A stretch of DNA of 33,127 bases from Acidimangrovimonas sp. (GTDB taxonomy: Bacteria; Pseudomonadota; Alphaproteobacteria; Rhodobacterales; Rhodobacteraceae), in the NCBI GenBank assembly GCA_030147905.1, contig JASBUM010000412.1:1-33127 (forward strand), read 5' to 3'. This document shows, one piece after another, positions 25,248 to 32,725 of this stretch (its first letter is position 1; every line of letters begins with the position of its first letter). The notes beneath the pieces were generated by a model that was not told the DNA's origin, did no database searches, and saw only the letters and a program-made list of their open reading frames with translations. The translations under genes were made by a program, and so were the position numbers.

Positions 25248-25912
25248 ATTAGCGCAACGGGCTCATTGATTGCAACTGCAATGCTTGTCTGCGGGATCCT
25301 CGACATCCGCCGCTGCCGCATCGGTGCAATCAACCGGTACGACCGATCGCGTGTTGCCAGCAGCTCGGACAGGTCCGCGGTGGTCCTGCGCATCGGGGTC
25401 TCCGTGTGTTCCGTGGTTGAAGTCGCCAAACCCCACCTCGGCCATACACCTCGATGGCCACCCGCGATCACGCCGCCGACGGCGCTGAAATCCCACCACA
25501 TGCGCGGATACCAACCTCGCCGGCCCCGGCGGAGAGCACGACGGTCATCGGGCAGCATGCTTGCGGTAGCGGGGGCGAGTCTCGGCTTGTTGCCCTGCCC
25601 GACTGCCCTGTAGCGAAGGCCACACGGCCCTGCGCTTCACCACGGACATGACAGCGGCAACCGTGCTCATGGCGTTTATCCATGCCGGTTTCAAACAAAA
25701 AATCCGTCAATCGCAAGCCGCCCTTCGCCAGCCATGCCGTAGTGAAATCTTCATTTGTCTACCAGCTTGACAAATTGCGGGACTGCTCTGTACGGTCCGG
25801 TATCCACGCTGGATTGGCTGCCTCCATGCCCGAGATGCCCACCGCGAATGACACCTCTCTCCCCCGCTACGGGAGTGCCAGCAGGTGCAACCCCGATGCC
25901 GTGGCCGTTGGT
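25248..25912. other. Long intergenic region without a gene
   Basis: Roughly 665 bp between the kinase operon start and the end of the acetyltransferase gene. The open frames here give low-complexity Arg/Ser/Pro-rich translations with no domain and conflicting strands, so I annotate no gene. It contains an operator-like site at 25753-25777 and a small stem CTCCC-N7-GGGAG near 25858. It may be regulatory DNA plus the debris of a lost gene. Confidence 0.5.
25753..25777. promoter_or_regulatory. Second operator-like site, perfect ATTTGTC/GACAAAT repeat
   Basis: ATTTGTC (25753-25759), nine bases, GACAAAT (25769-25775) form a perfect 7-bp inverted repeat. The fixed blocks ATTTGT and TTGACRAATTG match the site at 25223-25247 in spacing and order. 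A TTGACA (25767-25772) inside it could be a + strand -35 element, but no good -10 follows. Confidence 0.5.
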
Positions 25913-26536
25913 TCAGTTGCCAAGCTTCATTCCGAAGATGATGCTGTGATCGCGGCCGATTTCCTCAAAGCCCAGGCGCCGGTAAAAGCCTATCGCCCGA
26001 TGATTGTCCGGCATTACGCCAAGGTGGACGCCACGGACGCCACGCTGTCGCAAGGCCATGAGCTCGGTCTCGATCATCCGCCTGCCCCAGCCGGCCGATT
26101 GCGCCTCGGGCAGTATGTTGATGTGGAGATGCGCCGGGTAATCCTGCTGCAGCCACATGCGCACGCCTTCCGGTTTGGCGATCCGGGAAAGGGCCGGGCT
26201 GTCCATTGGTCGCGTGGGCACCAATCCCGCGACCTGGCTCTGCACCCATGGCCACCAGTCGGCCTCAAGCCGTTGGCGCAAGGCTTGGGTATCAGGCCCA
26301 CCGAGAACATAGCCGATGGGCGCATCCTCGCCGGCAAGCACGAAGGCGAAGTCCGGCTCGAACTTCGCGTAGGGCACGGCCCAGAGATAGCCGGGCAGGC
26401 GGTGGTCGCTGAACAATGCGCTCCCGTCCTCGCCCGCATTCGCAGTCTTCAGGCAGATATCGAAGAGAGCAGGGATATCGGCGTCGGTTACCGGTCGGAT
26501 GCGAAGGCTGGAAGCGGGGGCCGTCATATCTCTCAT
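25913..26536 (-). CDS. GNAT-family N-acetyltransferase
   Basis: This 207-aa GNAT protein opens LRIRPVTDADIPALFDICL. The acetyl-CoA loop region is HINILPEAQSAGWGRRMIET, and the C-terminal HLGVMPDNHRAIGFYRRLGF is the usual motif B. The pattern resembles the acetyltransferase-like domain attached to O-GlcNAcase enzymes and related stand-alone bacterial proteins, some of which accompany carbohydrate genes. The substrate is unknown. The start at 26536 (MRDMTAP) or three codons later at 26527 is ambiguous: a GAGAGAT lies just before the second. It stands alone on the - strand within the regulatory gap of the sugar cassette and is antisense to an open frame of the downstream binding-protein gene. 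Confidence 0.85.
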   Translation of the reverse strand: MRDMTAPASSLRIRPVTDADIPALFDICLKTANAGEDGSALFSDHRLPGYLWAVPYAKFEPDFAFVLAGEDAPIGYVLGGPDTQALRQRLEADWWPWVQSQVAGLVPTRPMDSPALSRIAKPEGVRMWLQQDYPAHLHINILPEAQSAGWGRRMIETELMALRQRGVRGVHLGVMPDNHRAIGFYRRLGFEEIGRDHSIIFGMKLGN

Positions 26537-26618
26537 CCTCTGGCTGGAAGTGATCGGGCTGCCCGTTCTTGTGCCGCATCAACGAGCCCAGCGGGCAAAA
26601 CCGACATTAGTTCTGCAA

Positions 26619-26634
26619 CCTGTCAAATGACAGG
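26619..26634. promoter_or_regulatory. Palindrome CCTGTCA-AA-TGACAGG upstream of the ABC operon
   Basis: A perfect 7-bp inverted repeat with a 2-base spacer, 119 bp upstream of the binding-protein ATG and 83 bp upstream of the acetyltransferase start. It is a candidate regulator site in the divergent promoter region. Confidence 0.5.
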
Positions 26635-26673
26635 GCCAATCTCGAACGCTCTTTGCAGCGTGGGCGTCGTTCG

Positions 26674-26687
26674 GGACAAACTTGTCC
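26674..26687. promoter_or_regulatory. Palindrome GGACAA-AC-TTGTCC upstream of the ABC operon
   Basis: A perfect 6-bp inverted repeat with a 2-base spacer, 65 bp before the binding-protein ATG. It shares GACAA/TTGTC with the operator-like sites near the kinase, though in reversed order. It is a candidate operator for the + strand transporter operon. Confidence 0.5.
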
Positions 26688-26752
26688 GGGCGCTTTCTCG
26701 CGAAGGGCTCGCGGTAACGAAAACATCAAACGACAACAGGAGGGAAGGAACC

Positions 26753-28099
26753 ATGCTACGCTACTCACGGCTTCCGCCGAGTTTACTGCTCCGGCGACGC
26801 ATCGCGGCCGGAGCCGCCGCAGCCGCCACCGCCGCCATCTTGTCGGTGACGCTCGCCCAATCGGCGTTCGCTACCGATCTGCCGGTCTGGGATGATTATT
26901 CCTACCCGGCGCAGACGGCGGTGATCCAGCAGCTCGACAAGAACTTCGAAGCATCACACCCGGGTGTCACGATAAAGCGCACCCAGCGCACCTTCGACGA
27001 CCTCTCGATGACGCTGCGGCTTGCCGTCTCTGCCGGCGATGGCCCGGTAGTTACAAAGGTCAACCAAGGGGCCAAGGACATGGGCACGATGGCCAAGCAG
27101 GGCCTGCTCGTCCCGCTCGACCCCTACATCAAGAAGTACGGCTGGGACAAACGTCAGTCCGATTCCGTACTCGCCCGCGACCGCTGGTCCAAGGATGGCA
27201 AGTTCGGCACCGGGCAGACCTACGGCATTTCCGGCCTCGCCGAGATCGTCGGGCTCTACTACAACAAGAAGGTGCTGGCCGACGCCGGAGTGAAGTTGCC
27301 GCTGAAGAGCTTTGGCGACTTCCTTGCTGCGCTTGACAAGGTGAAGAAGGCCGGCTTCACGCCACTGACCATGGGCACGGCCAGCGGCCATCTCGCCCTG
27401 CATCTTTGGGCCGGTGTCTCCCAGGCCCATATCGACGCGTCCAAGCGCGCCGAGCTCGACAACCTGATATACGGCCGTGGCGGCAGCTGGTTGACGAAAG
27501 GCAACATCGATTCCGCCGCGCTTATGCAGAAATGGGCCAAGAACGGCTATTTCCTGAACGGCTTCCAGGGCATGTCAGGCGATGATGCCGTGCAGCTGTT
27601 CATCGCCGGAAAATCCGCCTTCCTGATCTCCGGCACCTGGTATTTCGGCGATATCAAGGCCAATCCGAACATCGATTTCATGCCGATCCCGGCGCCGAAG
27701 GGCATAACCCATCCGCTCTCCGTCGGCGGCGTTGATCTGGCGTGGGCGATCACCTCGCTGGCCAAGGATCAGGCGACGAAGGATCTGGCCGGCTCGTATA
27801 TCGACTACATGGTCTCGCCCGAGGCCGCTGTCGAATGGGCCAAGGCTGGCTATCTGCCCGCGACGCCGTTGCCGGCCGATGCCAAGATCAAGATTTCCGG
27901 CCTCTTGTCGGAAGGCATCGCGATGTGGAAGACTTTGAACGCGAACGATGCCATCGGCCACTATCCCGACTGGTCGAGCCCGACCATGCTGAAGACCATC
28001 GACGACAACATGCCGCTTCTGCTCGCCGGGCGCGAGACGCCGAAGGGTTTTGTCGGCAAGATGGAAGCGGATTACGCGGCCTACCTGAAAACGAAGTAA
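26753..28099 (+). CDS. CUT1 sugar ABC transporter substrate-binding protein
   Basis: This 448-aa family 1 extracellular solute-binding protein has a long signal peptide with an RRRIAAGA basic stretch and a hydrophobic core; cleavage is likely after QSAFA (about residue 42). The mature part has WDDYSYPAQTAVIQQLDKNF, later YGISGLAEIVGLYYNKKVLAD and GKSAFLISGTWYFGDIK, typical of oligosaccharide-binding proteins. A GGAGGGAAGGAA site precedes the ATG at 26753; the frame stays open for 1 kb upstream, but that part is antisense to the acetyltransferase gene. It delivers an oligosaccharide or glycoside to the two downstream permeases. Confidence 0.92.
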   Translation: MLRYSRLPPSLLLRRRIAAGAAAAATAAILSVTLAQSAFATDLPVWDDYSYPAQTAVIQQLDKNFEASHPGVTIKRTQRTFDDLSMTLRLAVSAGDGPVVTKVNQGAKDMGTMAKQGLLVPLDPYIKKYGWDKRQSDSVLARDRWSKDGKFGTGQTYGISGLAEIVGLYYNKKVLADAGVKLPLKSFGDFLAALDKVKKAGFTPLTMGTASGHLALHLWAGVSQAHIDASKRAELDNLIYGRGGSWLTKGNIDSAALMQKWAKNGYFLNGFQGMSGDDAVQLFIAGKSAFLISGTWYFGDIKANPNIDFMPIPAPKGITHPLSVGGVDLAWAITSLAKDQATKDLAGSYIDYMVSPEAAVEWAKAGYLPATPLPADAKIKISGLLSEGIAMWKTLNANDAIGHYPDWSSPTMLKTIDDNMPLLLAGRETPKGFVGKMEADYAAYLKTK

Positions 28100-28163
28100 G
28101 CTGCCGCCAACCGCCGATATCCGCGGCCGTCCCACGGCGGCCGCGACTTTTTGAGGAACCGGC

Positions 28164-29057
28164 ATGAAACGCTCCGTTCTCGACGCACCCGTCCGCAGGA
28201 ATCTGGTCTTCGTGCTGCCCGGGCTCGTCTTCTACGCCGTCTTCGTGCTGGGGCCGATCGTGGCAGCGGTCTATCTGAGCTTCACCAAATGGGATGGCAT
28301 CACGCGGCCGAAATTGGTGGGGCTGCAGAACTACCTCTCGCTCTTGGGCGACGCGAAATTCATTACGGCACTGAAGAACAACGCCGAACTGATGCTCTTC
28401 TACAGCCTCGTGCCGCTCATTCTGGGCATGATGCTTGCCTCGATCGTCCGCTCCCTGCATGGGCGCGAGCAGCTGGCCATTCGCACGCTTCTCTTCATGC
28501 CCTACATCATGCCGTCGGCGGTGCTCGGCATCATTTGGCGCTGGCTCTATAACCCGGCTTTCGGCCCGATCAACCAGATCCTCGACGGGGTCGGGCTACA
28601 TTCGCTCTCCATTCCCTGGCTCGGCAGCTTCACCTTTGCCCTACCGGCAGTAGGCGCCGTCGCCGCCTGGTATTACTTCGGCTTCTGCATGGTGATCTTC
28701 CTCACCGGCCTGCAGCGGCTCGACCCCTCGATTTTCGAGGCCGCCCGTTCCGACGGGGCGGGGGCGCTCTACACGTTCCGCCGCATCACCGCGCCGCTGC
28801 TGCTGCCTGAAATCCGTATCGTGCTGCTGCTGACCATCATCGCCTCGATCAAGAGTTTCGACCTCATTTTCACGATGACCCGGGGCGGACCGGCCAACGC
28901 AACCCTTGTGCCCAATATCCTCATGTATCAGCTCGGCTTCCAATTGAACCGCTACGGCTACGCGGCCGCTGTTGCCATTGTCGGTGCGGTGCTCATCTTT
29001 GCGGTCAATTACGCGATCCATCGCTTCATGCGCTCGGCCGACGGGGCCTCCCGCTGA
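28164..29057 (+). CDS. CUT1 sugar ABC transporter permease, MalF type
   Basis: This 297-aa inner-membrane protein begins NLVFVLPGLVFYAVFVLGPI, the usual first helix of this family. The cytoplasmic EAA loop that contacts the ATPase is FEAARSDGAGALYTFRRITA, followed by PLLLPEIRIVLL. A GAGGAAC site lies upstream. The start of the second permease overlaps its stop (TGATG), indicating coupled synthesis of the heterodimeric channel. Confidence 0.92.
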   Translation: MKRSVLDAPVRRNLVFVLPGLVFYAVFVLGPIVAAVYLSFTKWDGITRPKLVGLQNYLSLLGDAKFITALKNNAELMLFYSLVPLILGMMLASIVRSLHGREQLAIRTLLFMPYIMPSAVLGIIWRWLYNPAFGPINQILDGVGLHSLSIPWLGSFTFALPAVGAVAAWYYFGFCMVIFLTGLQRLDPSIFEAARSDGAGALYTFRRITAPLLLPEIRIVLLLTIIASIKSFDLIFTMTRGGPANATLVPNILMYQLGFQLNRYGYAAAVAIVGAVLIFAVNYAIHRFMRSADGASR

Positions 29058-29890
29058 TGGCCGCCACAAGCCAAAGCGCGATAAGGACGGCGGGCTTTCG
29101 CGTCTTCATGTGGCTCTTCGCGCTGGTGACGGTCGTGCCCTTCGGCCTTCTGGTGCTCACCTCGATCAAGAGCAAGCAGGACATCTTTCGCGGCGCTTTC
29201 GCCCTGCCAGCCTATCCGCATTGGGAGAATTATGTCAGCGCCTGGACGGACGGCCATTTCGGCATCTACTTCTGGAACTCGATCATTGTCGTCGTCCCCG
29301 TTGTCACCGTCTCGATTCTCCTCGGCCTGATGACCGGCTTCGCCTTCGCCTTCCTGAACTTCCCGTTCAAGCGTCTGATTTTCGCCATTCTGACGATCGG
29401 CATGATGGTTCCGACAGAGGCCTTCATCATCCCCCTCTACTACGAGATCCGCGCCCTAGGCCTCCTGGACACCTACGCCGCGATGATCCTGCCGCAGATC
29501 GCCATGTCGGTGCCCTTCGCCACGCTCTTCATGGCCTCGACCATGCAGCAGCTGCCGAAGGATGTCATAGAGGCTGCGGTGATCGACGGCGCACCGCGGG
29601 GGATGATCCTGCGCCGGGTCATCGTGCCGCTGCTGAAGCCCGCGATCGCCTCGCTTGCGCTCTTTCTCTTCATCTGGACGTGGAACGAATTCCTGATTCC
29701 GCTGATCCTGGTCAATGACGACGCCTACCGGACCATGCCCCTCGGCATGCTGTTCTTTCAGGGCAGGTATACCACCAACACTCCGGTGCTCACCGCCGGC
29801 GCGGTGCTAGTCATTGCCCCCATCGTCGTCGTCTACCTTATCTTCCAGCGGAAGTTCATCGAGGGGCTGACGGCAGGCGCATCGAAATAG
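29057..29890 (+). CDS. CUT1 sugar ABC transporter permease, MalG type
   Basis: This 277-aa membrane partner of the preceding permease has a first helix VFMWLFALVTVVPFGLLVLTSIKS. The EAA loop is IEAAVIDGAPRGMILRRVIV followed by PLLKPAIASLALFLFIWTWNEFL, diagnostic for MalG-like subunits. Length is normal. It is followed 25 bp later by the oxidoreductase gene of the same operon. Confidence 0.92.
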   Translation: MAATSQSAIRTAGFRVFMWLFALVTVVPFGLLVLTSIKSKQDIFRGAFALPAYPHWENYVSAWTDGHFGIYFWNSIIVVVPVVTVSILLGLMTGFAFAFLNFPFKRLIFAILTIGMMVPTEAFIIPLYYEIRALGLLDTYAAMILPQIAMSVPFATLFMASTMQQLPKDVIEAAVIDGAPRGMILRRVIVPLLKPAIASLALFLFIWTWNEFLIPLILVNDDAYRTMPLGMLFFQGRYTTNTPVLTAGAVLVIAPIVVVYLIFQRKFIEGLTAGASK

Positions 29891-29915
29891 CCATGCCATT
29901 ACAAAGGTTTAAACC

Positions 29916-31091
29916 ATGAAAATCGGTGTGATCGGACTGGGTGAGCGCGTTGCCACCCTGGCCAAGGAGATGAAGGCGGTCGATCCTTCCAGTTCTTTCG
30001 TCGCCTTCTGCGATCCCTCCGCGGCACGTCGGCCGGTGCTCGAGGCCCTGGGCGACAGCCCCGAGCGTTACGAAGATCCGTCCGAGATGCTGGCGGCACA
30101 TCATTTCGACCTCCTGATGATCGGCTCCCCCAATGCGATGCATCTGGAGCATCTGCGCCTTGCGCTTCCCACCTCCATCCCCTTCATTTTCGCCGAAAAG
30201 CCGGTGGTCATATCGATCGACGAAACGATGGAGCTCGCCCGCCTCGTGGCCCGCCACGACGGGATGAGGCGGCTGATGATCGGGCTGGTTCTGCGCTACT
30301 CCACGCTCTACCGCGCCCTCCGTGCCGCTCAGGCGGAAGGCTTGATTGGCGAAGTCATGTCGCTGGAAGCGGCCGAGCATCTCGCTCCCTACCACGGCTC
30401 CTTCTTCATGCGCGACTGGCGCCGCAGCACCGCGATGACTGGCGGCTTCATGCTGGAGAAATGCTGCCACGACCTCGACCTCTACCAGGGTGCCGTCGGT
30501 GCCCGCCCGGTCCGCGTCGCCAGCTTCGGCGGACGGAAGAAATACATCCCCGAACGCCGCCCGAAGGTCGATCCCGCGTATCTCTCGGTCAAGCTTCCAC
30601 GCTGGGGCGGTATCAACGATGCTTTTTCGGGTGCGGCCGACATCATCGACTATCAGACCGCCATCGTCGAATACGCGAACGGCGCGACGCTGGCCTTTCA
30701 CACCAACCTGAACGTCCCTGATGAATACCGCCGCTTCGCCGTCGTGGGCGTCGACGGCATGGCAGAGGGTGACTTCGTCCGCAACACGTTCAAGGTGACC
30801 CTCTCGGATACCGGCGAAACCGTCACCGATATCCACGACGTCGGTTCCGGTACTCAGCACGGTCATTATGGTGCCGACGCGCAAATGGCGGCGGATGTCC
30901 TGGCGCATGTGAAGGGGGACCTGCCCAATCTGCCGCTCAGCGTGAAAGATGCCTTGGAAGCCGGCATTACTGCGATCGCCATGGACATCGCCCGCGAGGA
31001 GGGCCGGGTGGTCGACCTTGCGCCGATCTGGGCGGATTTCGATGCGGCGCTCGCAGGGGAAGCGCCCTCGGCTTGGACAGAGGTCGACTGA
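29916..31091 (+). CDS. Gfo/Idh/MocA-family oxidoreductase of the sugar cassette
   Basis: This 391-aa protein begins MKIGVIGLGERVATLAKEM, where the dinucleotide fold reads GLGERV instead of the common GxGxxG/A. The catalytic-type EKP motif is intact (PFIFAEKPVVISIDETMELA), and EKCCHDLDLYQG corresponds to the conserved substrate-domain His/Asp region. It likely oxidises a sugar or sugar-derived group of the imported compound using NAD(P). Its location between permease and ATPase genes shows it is part of the uptake/catabolism unit, as with oxidoreductases of other CUT1 operons. Confidence 0.87.
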   Translation: MKIGVIGLGERVATLAKEMKAVDPSSSFVAFCDPSAARRPVLEALGDSPERYEDPSEMLAAHHFDLLMIGSPNAMHLEHLRLALPTSIPFIFAEKPVVISIDETMELARLVARHDGMRRLMIGLVLRYSTLYRALRAAQAEGLIGEVMSLEAAEHLAPYHGSFFMRDWRRSTAMTGGFMLEKCCHDLDLYQGAVGARPVRVASFGGRKKYIPERRPKVDPAYLSVKLPRWGGINDAFSGAADIIDYQTAIVEYANGATLAFHTNLNVPDEYRRFAVVGVDGMAEGDFVRNTFKVTLSDTGETVTDIHDVGSGTQHGHYGADAQMAADVLAHVKGDLPNLPLSVKDALEAGITAIAMDIAREEGRVVDLAPIWADFDAALAGEAPSAWTEVD

Positions 31092-31119
31092 ACGGCGCCA
31101 GAACAAGGAAAGAGCGGTT

Positions 31120-32238
31120 ATGGGCCAGCTAGAACTCAAAGGCATCAACAAGTCCTTCGGTGCGGCAAATGTCATCAACGACGTCGATCTCCAAATTGAC
31201 GATGGCGAATTCTGTGTTTTCGTCGGCCCCTCCGGCTGCGGAAAGTCCACGATCCTGCGCCTGATCGCCGGGCTGGAGGATATTTCCTCGGGCACGCTTG
31301 TCATCGACGGTCGCGTGGTTAACGACGTCGCCCCGTCCGAACGCGGTATCGCCATGGTCTTTCAGTCCTATGCGCTTTATCCGCATATGACGGTCTTCGA
31401 GAATATTGCCTTCCCGCTTCGCGTGATGAAGCTGCCTCGGGCCGAGGTGGAGGCTCGGGTGAGCAGGGCAGCCGGGATTCTCAAGCTCGGTGACCGGCTA
31501 ACCCACAAGCCCGGCGCGCTCTCCGGCGGCCAGCGTCAGCGCGTCGCCATTGGTCGGGCAATTGTGCGCGAACCTTCCGTGTTCCTCTTCGATGAGCCGC
31601 TTTCCAACCTCGACGCAGCGCTTCGCACCGAGATGCGAGTGGAGCTTTCTCGCCTGCACGGCGCGCTCGGCAACACGATGATCTACGTCACCCATGACCA
31701 GGTGGAGGCGATGACCATGGCCACCAAGATCGTCGTGTTGCGCGCCGGGGTTATCGAACAGGTGGGCTCCCCGCTCGAGCTGTTCCACCAGCCGATTAAC
31801 CGCTTCGTCGCCGGCTTCATTGGCAGTCCCAACATGAACTTTCTTGACGCGGCCTGCCTTGGTGTCGTGCCCGAAGGCATTCGGTTGCGACTTTCCGACG
31901 GCCCGGAGGTGACGCTCCCCGTCGACGGCCGCGCCGAGGTGGGCGAGACGCTCACTCTTGGCATTCGTCCCGATGATCTCGCCATAGGCTCAGGCGTGGC
32001 CCGTTTCGCCGTGACCCCGGAAGTGGTGGAACGGCTCGGCAACCAGAGCGTCGTCCATGGCACCACCGGCACCGGCCAGCCGATCTGTGCGGTGGTGGCG
32101 GGCACTCAACCCATCGCTCCGGGCCGGGAGGCAGAGCTAGGCTTCGACGGTGTCCAGGCCCACCTCTTCCGCGCTGACGGTACAGCCTTTGGCCGGCGCG
32201 TGAACCTCGCAGGTCTGATCAGCCCGCCTGGAGTGTGA
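31120..32238 (+). CDS. CUT1 ABC transporter ATPase, UgpC/MsmK type
   Basis: This 372-aa ATPase has Walker A GPSGCGKST, the Q-loop FQSYALYPHMTVFENIAFPL, the signature LSGGQRQRVAIGRAIVREP, Walker B VFLFDEPLSNLDAALR and the H-loop YVTHDQVEAMTMA. A C-terminal TOBE/MalK-like regulatory domain follows from about residue 235. I chose the ATG at 31120 because the domain starts directly after it (MGQLELKGINKSFG) and an AAGGAAAGAG site precedes it; the longer frame overlaps the oxidoreductase gene. It powers the permease pair at 28164-29890 and closes the operon. Confidence 0.93.
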   Translation: MGQLELKGINKSFGAANVINDVDLQIDDGEFCVFVGPSGCGKSTILRLIAGLEDISSGTLVIDGRVVNDVAPSERGIAMVFQSYALYPHMTVFENIAFPLRVMKLPRAEVEARVSRAAGILKLGDRLTHKPGALSGGQRQRVAIGRAIVREPSVFLFDEPLSNLDAALRTEMRVELSRLHGALGNTMIYVTHDQVEAMTMATKIVVLRAGVIEQVGSPLELFHQPINRFVAGFIGSPNMNFLDAACLGVVPEGIRLRLSDGPEVTLPVDGRAEVGETLTLGIRPDDLAIGSGVARFAVTPEVVERLGNQSVVHGTTGTGQPICAVVAGTQPIAPGREAELGFDGVQAHLFRADGTAFGRRVNLAGLISPPGV

Positions 32239-32317
32239 ACTGGCTCTGACGGCTCGGACGCGCCGCATTGGCCAGATCATTGCACGACACGCCGGCAAAG
32301 GGGCCGTCCACGTCATC

Positions 32318-32338
32318 AGGTCACAGGTCACAGGTCAA
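32318..32338. repeat. Three 7-bp direct repeats, AGGTCAC type
   Basis: AGGTCAC, AGGTCAC and AGGTCAA follow each other without gap, 20 bp upstream of the hipB promoter -35. They may be slippage-derived or a binding site; no function is assigned. Confidence 0.7.
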
Positions 32339-32357
32339 GCCATACCGCCATGCCCGG

Positions 32358-32393
32358 TTGACGCGCTATGTGCCGCAGCACATATATAGTCTT
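32358..32393 (+). promoter_or_regulatory. Upstream promoter candidate of hipBA
   Basis: TTGACG (32358-32363), a 17-bp spacer and CATATA (32381-32386) make a plausible sigma-70 promoter. The first palindromic operator (32367-32384) fills the spacer and overlaps the -10, so HipB binding would occlude polymerase. Confidence 0.5.
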
Positions 32394-32465
32394 TATGCGC
32401 CATGACACATAAACATGGTTTATGCGCCACAGCACATATTGACAATTTATGCCCTAAAACGCATA
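32367..32465. promoter_or_regulatory. Array of four phased HipB-type operators
   Basis: Four 18-bp sites begin at 32367, 32394, 32421 and 32448, exactly 27 bp apart: TATGTG-CCGCAG-CACATA, TATGCG-CCATGA-CACATA, TATGCG-CCACAG-CACATA and TATGCC-CTAAAA-CGCATA. Each fits TATGYG-N6-CRCATA with at most one or two deviations, and the last extends to a perfect TTTATGC-N8-GCATAAA. The 9-bp linkers differ in sequence, so the palindrome is what is conserved. The array covers both promoter candidates, as expected for autorepression by the HTH antitoxin. Confidence 0.85.
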
Positions 32466-32467
32466 AA
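32439..32467 (+). promoter_or_regulatory. Second hipBA promoter candidate, possibly leaderless
   Basis: A consensus TTGACA (32439-32444), a 17-bp spacer and CATAAA (32462-32467) lie so close to the hipB ATG (32474) that transcription would begin at or next to the start codon. No ribosome-binding site precedes that ATG, consistent with a leaderless mRNA. Confidence 0.45.
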
Positions 32468-32473
32468 CGATGC

Positions 32474-32725
32474 ATGAGCAAGCTGGCCAGAACCTCAAGG
32501 CAGATCGGAACCATCATCCAGCGCACACGCAAGCAGCGTGGCTGGACGCAGGCGCAGCTTGCCGAACGCGCGGGGCTTCGCCAAGAGACGATCTCGATCA
32601 TCGAGAGCGGCGAGAAACCCTCGAAGCTTCCGTCGATCCTTGCGGTGCTTGCCGCCCTTGACCTCGAATTCACCATCGGCCCCCGGGCCAAGGGAACGGC
32701 GTCGGATATCGAGGAGCTGTTCTGA
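32474..32725 (+). CDS. hipB: HipB-like XRE-family antitoxin
   Basis: This 83-aa protein has a helix-turn-helix of the HTH_3 family: IGTIIQRTRKQRGWTQAQLA, then ERAGLRQETISIIESGEKPSK. It ends in a short tail (TIGPRAKGTASDIEELF) that may contact HipA. It represses its own operon and neutralises HipA. The ATG at 32474 is preferred over the one at 32402, because the latter lies inside the second operator and adds a Cys/His-rich 24-residue extension without domain support. The stop overlaps the hipA start (TGATG). Confidence 0.87.
   Translation: MSKLARTSRQIGTIIQRTRKQRGWTQAQLAERAGLRQETISIIESGEKPSKLPSILAVLAALDLEFTIGPRAKGTASDIEELF

Noticed and set aside
25245..25613. Possible small gene in the long gap upstream of the kinase
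   Set aside because: Competing frames on both strands are of similar length; none has a good ribosome-binding site, domain or consistent codon bias.
25682..26752. 805-codon open frame extending the CUT1 binding protein 1 kb upstream
   Set aside because: The signal peptide and a strong ribosome-binding site mark the start at 26753; the upstream part is antisense to the acetyltransferase gene and has no domain.
32402..32473. Longer hipB starting at the ATG at 32402
   Set aside because: That ATG lies inside the second operator and the extra 24 residues have no family support; the ATG at 32474 begins just before the HTH.
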